64,000 nt of DNA, taken from Acidovorax sp. GBBC 1281. Lineage in GTDB: Bacteria; Pseudomonadota; Gammaproteobacteria; Burkholderiales; Burkholderiaceae_C. Below, in pieces: positions 1 to 7,678 of the stretch. Under the pieces are notes generated by a model. That model worked only from the letters and a program-made list of their open reading frames with translations, was not told where the DNA came from and ran no database searches. The position numbers were made by a program, and so were the translations under genes. The first letter of the stretch is position 1; each line of letters starts with the position of its first letter. The stretch is from positions 62,001 to 126,000 of the forward strand of contig NZ_CP097269.1 of assembly GCF_028473645.1 (NCBI RefSeq), in the 5' to 3' direction.

Positions 1-1
1 C

Positions 2-784
2 GACGTGTACTTCTTCAGCACGCGCCAGCAGGTGGACCAGAAGTGGGGCACGCCACAGCCCATCACCATCCGCGACAAGGATTTCGGCGCCGTGCGCCTG
101 CGCGCCTTCGGCAACTACGCCTTCCGCGTGGCCGACCCCAAGCTGTTCCACACCGAGATCTCGGGCACGCGCGCCGAGTACACCGTCTCCGAAATCGACG
201 GCCAGCTGCGCGGCCTGGTGTTGCAGAACATCAGCAACGCCATCGCGGGCAGCGGCCTGCCGTTCCTCGACCTGGCGGCCAACCAGGTGATGTTCGCCGA
301 GGCCCTGGCCAAGGAGCTGCAGCCCGCGTTCGCAAAGATCGGCCTGCTGCTGGAGGGCATGACGGTCCAGAACGTCTCGCTGCCCGAAGAGCTGCAGAAG
401 ATCCTGGACCAGAAGATCGGCATGGGCATGGTCGGCAACGACATGGGCAAGTTCATGCAGTACCAGACGGCGCAGGCGATCCCGAAATTCGCCGAAGGCT
501 CGGGCAACGGTGGGGGCGGCATTGCCGGCGACGCCATGGGCCTGGGCGCCGGCGTGGCGCTGGGCCAGGTGCTGGCGCAAAACCTGCAGCAGGGCCTTCA
601 GGGCCAGAACCCCGGCGCAGCCCAGCAGGCCGCCGCCGCGGTGGCGGCCGCGCCTGTGGCGGGCGTCAAGCCCGAGGACGTGATGGCCACGCTGGAGAAG
701 CTGGGCGAGCTCAAGGCCAAGGGCATCCTCACGCAGGAGGAGTTCGACGCCAAGAAGGCCGAACTGCTCAAGAAGCTGGTCTAG
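2..784 (+). CDS. SPFH/band 7 domain protein with C-terminal SHOCT-like helix (5' end outside window)
   Basis: The reading frame is open from the first bases, so the N-terminus lies upstream of the window. The visible part begins inside an SPFH (stomatin/prohibitin/flotillin) domain of the virion-core-protein/YdjI type, followed by a Gly/Ala/Gln-rich linker and a C-terminal amphipathic hairpin ending in LTQEEFDAKKAELLKK, the signature of a SHOCT module. Such proteins oligomerise at membranes and are linked to envelope stress in other bacteria (for example the Bacillus ydjFGHI genes). It precedes a zinc-ribbon DUF4178 protein on the same strand, and the two probably act together. The exact role is unknown. 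Confidence 0.8.
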   Translation, partial: DVYFFSTRQQVDQKWGTPQPITIRDKDFGAVRLRAFGNYAFRVADPKLFHTEISGTRAEYTVSEIDGQLRGLVLQNISNAIAGSGLPFLDLAANQVMFAEALAKELQPAFAKIGLLLEGMTVQNVSLPEELQKILDQKIGMGMVGNDMGKFMQYQTAQAIPKFAEGSGNGGGGIAGDAMGLGAGVALGQVLAQNLQQGLQGQNPGAAQQAAAAVAAAPVAGVKPEDVMATLEKLGELKAKGILTQEEFDAKKAELLKKLV

Positions 785-786
785 AT

Positions 787-836
787 TTCGCTATCAATTG
801 AATAGCGTCCTGCCCAATCGATACTAGGGCAGGAGG
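787..836. repeat. Dispersed palindromic element (R1 family), reverse orientation
   Basis: A 17-bp near-palindrome GCTATCAATTGAATAGC (790-806) is followed by a hairpin with 7-bp arms CCTGCCC (809-815) and GGGCAGG (827-833) that contains CTAGGGC. The same two modules recur near 20.5, 41.3, 42.6 and 52.4 kb and inside genes at 13.25 and 55.1 kb. It fills most of the gap between the SPFH and DUF4178 genes and could modulate transcription between them. Confidence 0.8.
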
Positions 837-854
837 CCAAAACACTCAAAAAAC

Positions 855-2351
855 ATGGCCGAGAGCGGCACCCAGCGTACCTACCGCGCGCCCTGCCCCG
901 GCTGTGGCGCGCCGGTCGAATTCAAGAGCGCGCAGTCCACCCACGCCGTCTGCCCCTACTGCCAGAGCACGGTGGTGCGCAGCGGCGAGGTGCTCACGCG
1001 CGTGGGCAAGATGGCCGAGGTCTTCGACGACCACAGCCCCCTGCAGCTCATGGCCAGCGGCCGCATCGTGCTGGACGGGCTGGACCTGCCCTTCACGCTG
1101 ATCGGGCGCCTGCAATACAAGGGCGACGCCGGCACCTGGACCGAGTGGAACGCTTTCCTCGAAGACGGCAGCACCGCCACGCTGGGCGAGGACAACGGCG
1201 CCTACGTATTCACGCGGCTGGCCGCGGCGGGGCGCGAGCTGCCCGCGGCCGAGCAGTTCCGCGTCGGCATGACCACGGCGGTGGCCGGCAAGCCCTACAG
1301 CGTGGCCGCCAACGTGCAGGCGCAGCTCATCTCCGCCCAGGGCGAACTGCCCAAGCTGCCGCCGCTGGGCTACCCGTTCAGCATGGTGGAGCTGCGCAGC
1401 GCCGACGGCGAGGTGCTGTCGATCGACTACGGCAGCACGCCCCCGAAGGTGGATCGCGGCCGGGCCGTGCAGCTCGACGATCTGAAGCTGCAGGGCCTGA
1501 AAGACGCCTCCACCAAGGACGAGACAGGCCGCCAGTTCAACTGCCCCAACTGCGGCGCCCCGGTGCCCGTGAAGCTGGGCACCACCAAGAGCCTGACCTG
1601 CCCGTCGTGCCACAGCCTCATCGACCTGTCCAGCGGCCTGGGCGCCGAACTGCGCCACGCCATGCAGGACGAGCCGGTGAACCCGCTCATCCCGCTGGGC
1701 CAGAACGGGCAGCTGGAGGGCGTGCACTGGCAGGTGGTGGGCTTTCAGCACCGCATGGGCGTGGAGCCGGGCGACGACGAGCATTTCGGCTGGGACGAAT
1801 ACCTGCTCTACCACCAAAAGCGTGGCTTCGCCTTCCTGGTGGACGCGACCGACGGCTGGAGCCTGGTGCGACCCACTACGGGCGCGCCGCAGCTGACCGG
1901 CGGCGGCCAGAGCGCGACCTACCTGGGCACCACCTACCGCCTGTCCAGCCAGTACGACGCCGAGACCACCTACGTGGCCGGCGAGTTCTACTGGCCCGTG
2001 GAGCGCGGCCAGAAAAGCGCCAACCGCGACTTCGCCAGCAGCACCGGCCGCGGCCTGCTGTCGATGGAGCAGACCCCGCGCGAGATCACCTGGTCCAGCG
2101 GCAGCAAGATCGACAGCGCGGTGGTGGCGCAGGCCTTCAAGCTGGATGGGCAAAAAGACCTGTTCAAGCGCGCGGACGCCGCACCGATGGCCAGCGCCAC
2201 CAGCATGGGCTGCATGACCATCATCGTCATCGCGGTCATCCTCATCATCATCCTGCTGCTGATGAGCAACTGCTCGGGATCGTCCGGCGGCGGCTACCGC
2301 AGCTCGGGCGGCTCCTTCGGCGGGTATTCCAGCGGGGGCGGGCACAAATGA
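855..2351 (+). CDS. DUF4178 zinc-ribbon membrane protein
   Basis: A 498-residue protein. Two CxxC...CxxC zinc ribbons are visible, one at the N-terminus (CPGCG then CPYC, about residues 15-38) and one in the middle (CPNCG then CPSC, about 232-255). Each precedes a DUF4178-type beta-rich region. Near the C-terminus an Ile/Leu-rich membrane segment (about 455-472) leads into a Gly/Ser-rich tail. DUF4178 has no established biochemical function; family members are commonly encoded with DUF350 proteins and aminopropyltransferases, as here. It probably forms a membrane-anchored partner of the SPFH and DUF350 products. The ATG at 855 was chosen because the first zinc ribbon starts just after it. Confidence 0.8.
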   Translation: MAESGTQRTYRAPCPGCGAPVEFKSAQSTHAVCPYCQSTVVRSGEVLTRVGKMAEVFDDHSPLQLMASGRIVLDGLDLPFTLIGRLQYKGDAGTWTEWNAFLEDGSTATLGEDNGAYVFTRLAAAGRELPAAEQFRVGMTTAVAGKPYSVAANVQAQLISAQGELPKLPPLGYPFSMVELRSADGEVLSIDYGSTPPKVDRGRAVQLDDLKLQGLKDASTKDETGRQFNCPNCGAPVPVKLGTTKSLTCPSCHSLIDLSSGLGAELRHAMQDEPVNPLIPLGQNGQLEGVHWQVVGFQHRMGVEPGDDEHFGWDEYLLYHQKRGFAFLVDATDGWSLVRPTTGAPQLTGGGQSATYLGTTYRLSSQYDAETTYVAGEFYWPVERGQKSANRDFASSTGRGLLSMEQTPREITWSSGSKIDSAVVAQAFKLDGQKDLFKRADAAPMASATSMGCMTIIVIAVILIIILLLMSNCSGSSGGGYRSSGGSFGGYSSGGGHK

Positions 2352-2415
2352 CGAAACGGCGACGCCCCTGCGCTCCCTTGTTGCAACCCCTTTTCATCTG
2401 ACGGAGGTCATCATC

Positions 2416-2640
2416 ATGGCTCTTGAATGGCTGCGGCCCGCCGCGTTTTTCGGCTCCATCCTGTTCGCGCTCATCGGCGTGCTGGTGTTCTGGGTGAGCT
2501 TCATCATCATCGACAAGCTCACCCCCTACGACCTGTGGGCCGAGATCGTCGAGAAGCAGAACAAGGCCCTCGCCATGGTGGTGGCGGCCATGTGCCTGGG
2601 GATCAGCATCATCGTGGCGGCGGCGATGCACGGGGGGTGA
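2416..2640 (+). CDS. DUF350 (YjfL-like) small membrane protein
   Basis: A 74-residue protein with two hydrophobic helices (about residues 10-30 and 50-70) around a polar segment with the DUF350 pattern DKLTPYDLWAEI. A good Shine-Dalgarno, ACGGAGGT (2401-2408), precedes the ATG. DUF350 proteins are small membrane proteins of unknown activity, genetically linked with DUF4178, aminopropyltransferases and ATP-grasp amidoligases (E. coli yjf locus). In this genome its expected downstream partner, the aminopropyltransferase, lies 8.3 kb away because a restriction-modification operon occupies the gap. Confidence 0.8.
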   Translation: MALEWLRPAAFFGSILFALIGVLVFWVSFIIIDKLTPYDLWAEIVEKQNKALAMVVAAMCLGISIIVAAAMHGG

Positions 2641-2715
2641 GGCGGCACAATAGCGGGCTTTGCGTGCCGCGCGGCCGGGGCCCCTGCCGGCTGCCAACGA
2701 TTGCCCACTGCCCGC
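2641..2715 (+). promoter_or_regulatory. hsdM: Possible hsd operon promoter region
   Basis: This 75-bp gap separates DUF350 from hsdM. It contains GGCACAATAG near 2645-2653, which resembles the -10 contexts often seen in this genome. No clear -35 box and no Shine-Dalgarno in front of the hsdM ATG could be assigned. It is the only sizeable gap in front of the restriction operon, so an independent promoter here is plausible but unproven. Confidence 0.3.
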
Positions 2716-4278
2716 ATGAACGCCGATTTCAAGAAAACCCTCTGGGCCACCGCCGACAAACTGCGCGCCAACATGGACGCGGCCGAATACAAGCACCTGG
2801 TGCTCGGCCTCATCTTCCTCAAGTACGTCAGCGACACCTTCGCCGCGCGCCGCGCCGAGGTGGCCGCCCGCCTCACTGATCCGAACGACGGCTATTACTA
2901 CGGCGAAGCCGGCCCGGAAGACCTGGCCGCCGAACTGGACGACCGCGACTACTACCGCGAGGCCAACGTCTTCTGGGTGCCGCAGGGCGCACGCTGGGAA
3001 ACCCTGCGCAACCTGGCCAAGCGGCCCGACATCGGCAAGCACATCGACGACTCGCTGGCGCTCATCGAAAGCGAGAACCCCAAGCTCAAGGGCATTCTCG
3101 ACAAACGCTACGCCCGCACCCAACTGCCCGACGGCAAGCTGGGCGAGCTGGTGGATCTGGTGTCCACCATCGGCTTCGGCGACACCCCCGATGCCGCCAG
3201 CGACATGCTCGGCCAGGTGTATGAATACTTCCTCGGCATGTTCGCCAACGCCGAGGGCAAGCGCGGCGGGCAGTTCTACACCCCCGCCAGCATCGTCAAG
3301 ACCCTGGTGGCCGTGCTCGATCCGCACACCGGCAAGGTGTACGACCCCTGCTGCGGCAGCGGCGGTATGTTCGTGCAATCTAAAAAATTCATCGAATCCC
3401 ACGGCGGAAAGAAGGACGACGTGTCCATCTATGGGCAGGAGAGCAATCCCACCACCTGGCGCCTGGCTGCCATGAACCTGGCCATTCGCGGGATCGACTT
3501 CAACCTGGGGCGTGAACCTGCCGACACCTTTGTGCGCAACCAGCACCCCGACCTGCGCGCCGACTTCATCCTGGCCAACCCGCCCTTCAACATCAGCGAC
3601 TGGTGGCACCCCAGCCTGGAGGGCGACGCCCGCTGGGTGTATGGCGACCCGCCCCACGGCAACGCCAACACCGCCTGGCTACAGCACATGCTGCACCACT
3701 TGAAGCCCACCGGCCGCGCAGGCATTGTGCTGGCCAATGGCAGCATGAGCAGCAGCCAGAACAACGAGGGCCAGATCCGCGCCGCCATGGTCGATGCCGA
3801 CGTGGTGGAGGTGATGATCGCCCTGCCCGGCCAGCTGTTCTTCAACACGCAAATCCCGGCGTGCCTGTGGTTTTTGGCCAAGAGTAAAAAGCGCAAGGGC
3901 GAAGTGCTGTTCATCGACGCCCGCAAGCTCGCCACCATGATCAGCCGCGTGCAGGGCGAGTTGACCGATGAGGTCATCGACCGCATCGCCACCACCGTGG
4001 CCGCCTGGCGCGGCGGGCCGCAGACCGGTGCCAGCATCACCATTTACGAAGACCACCCCGGGTTTTGCCGCAGCGTGCCCCTGGCAGAGATCGCCCAGCA
4101 CGGCCACGTACTCACCCCCGGCCGCTACGTGGGCGCCGAGGCGGTGGAGGACGACGACGAGGCCTTTGCCGACAAGATAGTCAAGCTGACGGAGAAGCTG
4201 GGCGAGCAGATGGCCAAGGGCGCGGAGCTGGATGCGGTGATTCGGGCGAAGCTGGGGGGGCTGGGGTATGAATTTTGA
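2716..4278 (+). CDS. hsdM: Type I restriction-modification DNA methyltransferase subunit HsdM
   Basis: A 520-residue N6-adenine methyltransferase subunit. The N-terminal helical HsdM_N domain is followed by the SAM-binding motif I, DPCCGSGGMF (about residue 211), and the catalytic adenine-MTase motif IV, NPPF (about residue 288). It forms the modification complex with HsdS and the restriction complex with HsdR. The ATG at 2716 gives the usual family N-terminus (NADFKKTLWATADKLR); a TTG 15 bases upstream is less likely. The end overlaps the start of hsdS by 11 bases, implying translational coupling. No inactivating change is visible. Confidence 0.95.
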   Translation: MNADFKKTLWATADKLRANMDAAEYKHLVLGLIFLKYVSDTFAARRAEVAARLTDPNDGYYYGEAGPEDLAAELDDRDYYREANVFWVPQGARWETLRNLAKRPDIGKHIDDSLALIESENPKLKGILDKRYARTQLPDGKLGELVDLVSTIGFGDTPDAASDMLGQVYEYFLGMFANAEGKRGGQFYTPASIVKTLVAVLDPHTGKVYDPCCGSGGMFVQSKKFIESHGGKKDDVSIYGQESNPTTWRLAAMNLAIRGIDFNLGREPADTFVRNQHPDLRADFILANPPFNISDWWHPSLEGDARWVYGDPPHGNANTAWLQHMLHHLKPTGRAGIVLANGSMSSSQNNEGQIRAAMVDADVVEVMIALPGQLFFNTQIPACLWFLAKSKKRKGEVLFIDARKLATMISRVQGELTDEVIDRIATTVAAWRGGPQTGASITIYEDHPGFCRSVPLAEIAQHGHVLTPGRYVGAEAVEDDDEAFADKIVKLTEKLGEQMAKGAELDAVIRAKLGGLGYEF

Positions 4279-5599
4279 TGAACTGTTTCTTGAAGAACTT
4301 GCAGCACCAACCAAGAACGCTGTAGTTGGCGGTCCGTTTGGGTCGAACCTTGTCTCAAAAGACTACGCTCCTGAAGGCATTCCAGTTATTCGTGGACAAA
4401 ACATGGGAGGTCGCTGGGTAGGTGGTGAGTTCGTATTCGTCTCTTCGGTGAAAGCCGACTCGCTGAGCCCAAACAAAGCGCGCCCCGGTGACTTGGTTTT
4501 TACTCAGCGCGGTACCCTCGGTCAAGTGGCAATCGTTCCGGGGTCTCCCTACTCGGAATACATCATTTCGCAGAGTCAGATGAAGGTAACGCTTGATTCA
4601 ACAAAGGCTGATGTCAACTTCCTCTACTACGCATTCCAGTCTCCTGAGCAACTTGAGTACATCAAAAACACGGCGATTCAAACCGGAGTGCCGCATACCA
4701 ACCTCGGCATCCTGAAGAAAACTCCGCTTCGCATTCCTTCATTAGCGGCGCAGCGGCAAATTGCCGCGGTTCTCGGGGCGCTCGACGACCGCATCACCCT
4801 TCTGCGCGAAACCAACGCCACGCTCGAAGCTATTGCCCAGGCCCTGTTCAAGTCGTGGTTTGTCGATTTCGACCCCGTGCGCGCCAAGATGGAAGGCCGC
4901 GCCCCCGAAGGCATGGACGAAGCCACCGCCGCGCTGTTTCCCGATGCGCTGGAGAAGTCGGAGTTGGGGTGGGTGCCGAAGGGGTGGCGTGTGTTGCCGA
5001 TTGGTGATGCCGTTGAAGCAACGGGGGGCGCCACACCAGACACCAAGAACCCGGCGTTTTGGACCCCGGCAGTTCACTGCTGGACCACGCCCAAAGATCT
5101 TTCGGGTGTGGCTGCGCCAGTGCTGCTGGATACCGAACGCAAGCTCAGTGACCAAGGTTTGTCCAAGATCGGCTCGGGCTTGCTGCCGGTAGGCACGTTG
5201 CTTTTGTCATCTCGGGCACCCATTGGCTACCTCGCTGTTGCTCATGTTCCCTTGGCTATCAACCAAGGCTATATCGCCATCCCACCCGGAGGTTTGCTCC
5301 CGCCGCTGTACATGCTGTTCTGGTGCCGCCAAAACATGGAATCCATCAAGGCGCGAGCCAACGGATCAACCTTCATGGAAATCAGCAAGAAAGCGTTTCG
5401 ACCCATTCCTGCGCTGATTCCACCCGATCAGATCGTGAATGCATTTGCAGAGGTTGCAGGCGCTTTGTTTAACAGGCTGGTCAAGAACGAAAAGCAAGCC
5501 CAAACCCTCTCCACCCTCCGCGACACCCTGCTCCCCCGCCTGATCTCCGGCCAGTTGCGCTTGCCCGACGCGCAGGCCCTGCTCAAGGAAACCGCGTGA
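4268..5599 (+). CDS. hsdS: Type I restriction-modification specificity subunit HsdS
   Basis: A 443-residue protein with two target-recognition domains (about residues 1-155 and 230-385), each followed by a conserved helical spacer: the central one carries RQIAAVLGALDDRI and KSWFVDFDPVRAKMEGR, the distal one LSTLRDTLLPRLISGQL. These determine the two half-sites of a bipartite DNA target. The first recognition domain (about 4270-4740) is visibly more AT-rich than the spacers and neighbouring genes, the usual mark of recognition-domain exchange. Its stop codon overlaps the start of the next gene in TGATG. The target sequence cannot be predicted by eye. Confidence 0.95.
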   Translation: MNFDELFLEELAAPTKNAVVGGPFGSNLVSKDYAPEGIPVIRGQNMGGRWVGGEFVFVSSVKADSLSPNKARPGDLVFTQRGTLGQVAIVPGSPYSEYIISQSQMKVTLDSTKADVNFLYYAFQSPEQLEYIKNTAIQTGVPHTNLGILKKTPLRIPSLAAQRQIAAVLGALDDRITLLRETNATLEAIAQALFKSWFVDFDPVRAKMEGRAPEGMDEATAALFPDALEKSELGWVPKGWRVLPIGDAVEATGGATPDTKNPAFWTPAVHCWTTPKDLSGVAAPVLLDTERKLSDQGLSKIGSGLLPVGTLLLSSRAPIGYLAVAHVPLAINQGYIAIPPGGLLPPLYMLFWCRQNMESIKARANGSTFMEISKKAFRPIPALIPPDQIVNAFAEVAGALFNRLVKNEKQAQTLSTLRDTLLPRLISGQLRLPDAQALLKETA

Positions 5600-7632
5600 T
5601 GTTCTCCATCCACTCCATGGAAGACCTCTCCTTGCTGCGCGAGACGGTGGAACTGGAATGCAAGCTGGCCCAGGGGCAAAGCGGCCAGGGAGAGGTGCCC
5701 AAGGATTTCTGGTCCACCTATTCGGCCATGGCCAACGCCCATGGGGGCGTGGTGCTGCTGGGGGTGCGCGAGAAGGAGGGGGTGTTCTCCATCGCAGGCA
5801 TTGCCAACCCGGCCAAGGTGCGGGCAGACCTGTTCAACAACCTGAACAACCCGGGCAAGGTCAGCGCCAACCTGCTGGCGGATGCCGATGTGCAGGAGAT
5901 GGCGCTGCAGGGCCAGACGATCTTGCTGGTGCGCATTCCGCAGGCCACGCGCAAGCAAAGGCCCGTATTCCTCAACGGCCAGCCGCTCGGCCATACCTAC
6001 AAAAGGCTCAACGACGGCGACCGGCTGTGCGATGAAGAGACGGTCAAGCGCATGCTGGCAGAGCAGGTGGAGGACGAGCGCGACGCCCGCATCCTGTCGC
6101 ACTTCGGCATGGAGGACATCGACATGGAAAGCCTGCGCATCTACCGCCAGATGCTCAAGGATGAAAAGCCCGGCCATCCTTATCTGGAACAGGACGATTT
6201 CGCCTTCTTGCAAAGCCTGCGAGGGTGGCGCCGCGACCGTGCCACGGGCGTGGAGGGGCTGACGCTCGCAGGGCTGCTGATGTTTGGCCGGTGGTCGGCC
6301 ATTCAGGAGGCCGTGCCGCACTATTTCGTGGATTATCAGGAGCGCCCGGAAGCCAAGACGGAACTGCGCTGGGTGGACCGTCTGGTGCCCGACGGCACCT
6401 GGTCCGGCAACCTGTTCGAGTTTTACCGCCGCGTTTACCGCAAGCTGGTAGTGGACCTGAAGGTGCCCTTCGGTCTGAAGGGCGGGCAGCGGCAAGACGA
6501 CACCCCAGTGCATGTGGCCTTGCGCGAAGCGCTGGTCAATACGCTGGTGCATGCCGACTACACCGGGCGGGTATCGGTGCTGGTGGTGAAGCGGCCAGAC
6601 ATGTTCGGCTTTCGCAATCCCGGCGGTCTGCGCTTGCCCCTGGAGCAGGTGATCCGGGGCGGCGAGAGTGATTGCCGCAATCGCATCCTGCACCAGATGT
6701 TCCTGTTGATCGGCCTGGGAGAGCGGGGTGGCTCTGGCATGCCCAAGATTTTCAGCGGGTGGCAAAGCCGGCATTGGCGTCAGCCACTGTTGCGGGAAAA
6801 GGACGTGCCGGAACAGACCTTGCTGGAATTGCACATGCTGGATCTGCTGCCTGGGCCGGTGCTGGACACCCTGAAGGCCCGCTTCGGTACAGCCTTCGAA
6901 CGCGTCAATTCCTTGGGACGGGTCATTTTGGCCACTGCAATGATCGAGGGCGTGGTCAACCACGCGCGCATGACCGAGATTTGCACCGATCATCCGCACG
7001 ATCTGAGCCAGGCGCTGGCCAGGTTGGAGCGAGACGGCATGCTGCTGTCGCAAGGGCAGTCCCGGGGCAAGGTGTACCACTTGCCCGGCTCGGCCCCAGT
7101 TTCCCCGGAGCAGGTTTTTGCGGTGGGGGGTAGCTCCGGTAATAACGATCACAGCTCCGGTAGTAACGCTGCCAGCTCCGGTAGTAACGAAGATAGCTCC
7201 GGTAATAGCGCCGGAACATTGGCAGGCGCCAGCAGCAGGGTTTTGAGTGAAGGGACCGAGCAGGCGCCTCGGGACGGGCATGGATGCCTGCTTTCTCCCC
7301 TGCTGGATGCGCCCGTGGTGGATGCCTTGGAGGCGTTGTCACCCGCGTTGCGCGACGATTTACTGCAGCGTGCCGCTTTGCCAAGAGCCAAAGCCCGGCT
7401 GGATCGGGACAGCATGGCTGCGGTGATCCTCTCCGTATGCAAAGGGCGCTACGTCCGTTTGAGCGTTCTGGCTGAACTGCTGAACCGCGATGCAGATGGG
7501 TTGCGAAAAGGGTATCTGGACACTTTGGTCAAGGACCATCGCATCCGCAGGGCATTTCCAGGGACTCCTACCCATGAAATGCAGTCCTACCGAACTGCAG
7601 ATAGCGCGGACCATGGGGCCGATGGCTCATGA
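5599..7632 (+). CDS. AlbA_2 (Schlafen-like) / RecG-C type ATP-binding accessory protein within the hsd operon
   Basis: A 677-residue protein. An N-terminal AlbA_2/Schlafen-type putative nucleic-acid-binding domain (about 10-125, with [11 protein letters not shown] and the [14 protein letters not shown] core) is followed by an HATPase_c_4/RecG-C-like module (about 290-390: [13 protein letters not shown], then FGFRNPGG). A winged-helix-like region follows, then a low-complexity linker made of 7-residue repeats (512-537) and a C-terminal domain with a Leu-rich helical HTH. Genes of this class are found within type I restriction loci as restriction-linked ORFs; whether they regulate or extend defence is not established. 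The ATG at 5599 overlaps the hsdS stop. Confidence 0.8.
   Translation: MFSIHSMEDLSLLRETVELECKLAQGQSGQGEVPKDFWSTYSAMANAHGGVVLLGVREKEGVFSIAGIANPAKVRADLFNNLNNPGKVSANLLADADVQEMALQGQTILLVRIPQATRKQRPVFLNGQPLGHTYKRLNDGDRLCDEETVKRMLAEQVEDERDARILSHFGMEDIDMESLRIYRQMLKDEKPGHPYLEQDDFAFLQSLRGWRRDRATGVEGLTLAGLLMFGRWSAIQEAVPHYFVDYQERPEAKTELRWVDRLVPDGTWSGNLFEFYRRVYRKLVVDLKVPFGLKGGQRQDDTPVHVALREALVNTLVHADYTGRVSVLVVKRPDMFGFRNPGGLRLPLEQVIRGGESDCRNRILHQMFLLIGLGERGGSGMPKIFSGWQSRHWRQPLLREKDVPEQTLLELHMLDLLPGPVLDTLKARFGTAFERVNSLGRVILATAMIEGVVNHARMTEICTDHPHDLSQALARLERDGMLLSQGQSRGKVYHLPGSAPVSPEQVFAVGGSSGNNDHSSGSNAASSGSNEDSSGNSAGTLAGASSRVLSEGTEQAPRDGHGCLLSPLLDAPVVDALEALSPALRDDLLQRAALPRAKARLDRDSMAAVILSVCKGRYVRLSVLAELLNRDADGLRKGYLDTLVKDHRIRRAFPGTPTHEMQSYRTADSADHGADGS
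7132..7210 (+). repeat. 21-bp tandem repeat encoding a 7-residue SSG(S/N)Nxx linker
   Basis: Three full copies and one partial copy of a 21-bp unit beginning AGCTCCGGTAGTAACG start at 7132, 7153, 7174 and 7195. The first ten bases are constant; the last five bases of each unit vary. The unit is a multiple of three, so copy changes would lengthen or shorten the linker without a frameshift. Confidence 0.95.
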
Positions 7633-7678
7633 CAACGCAGCAAGCCGATCCTCCTGTTGGCCAGACCGAGACCCTGCC

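Noticed and set aside
846..2345. A long open frame antisense to the DUF4178 gene
   Set aside because: It lacks any domain and mirrors the codon structure of the GC-rich sense gene, which has zinc ribbons and a membrane helix; such shadows are common at this GC content.
7132..7210. A CRISPR array or phase-variable frameshift repeat
   Set aside because: The units are directly adjacent without spacers and are 21 bp, a multiple of three, inside an open gene.
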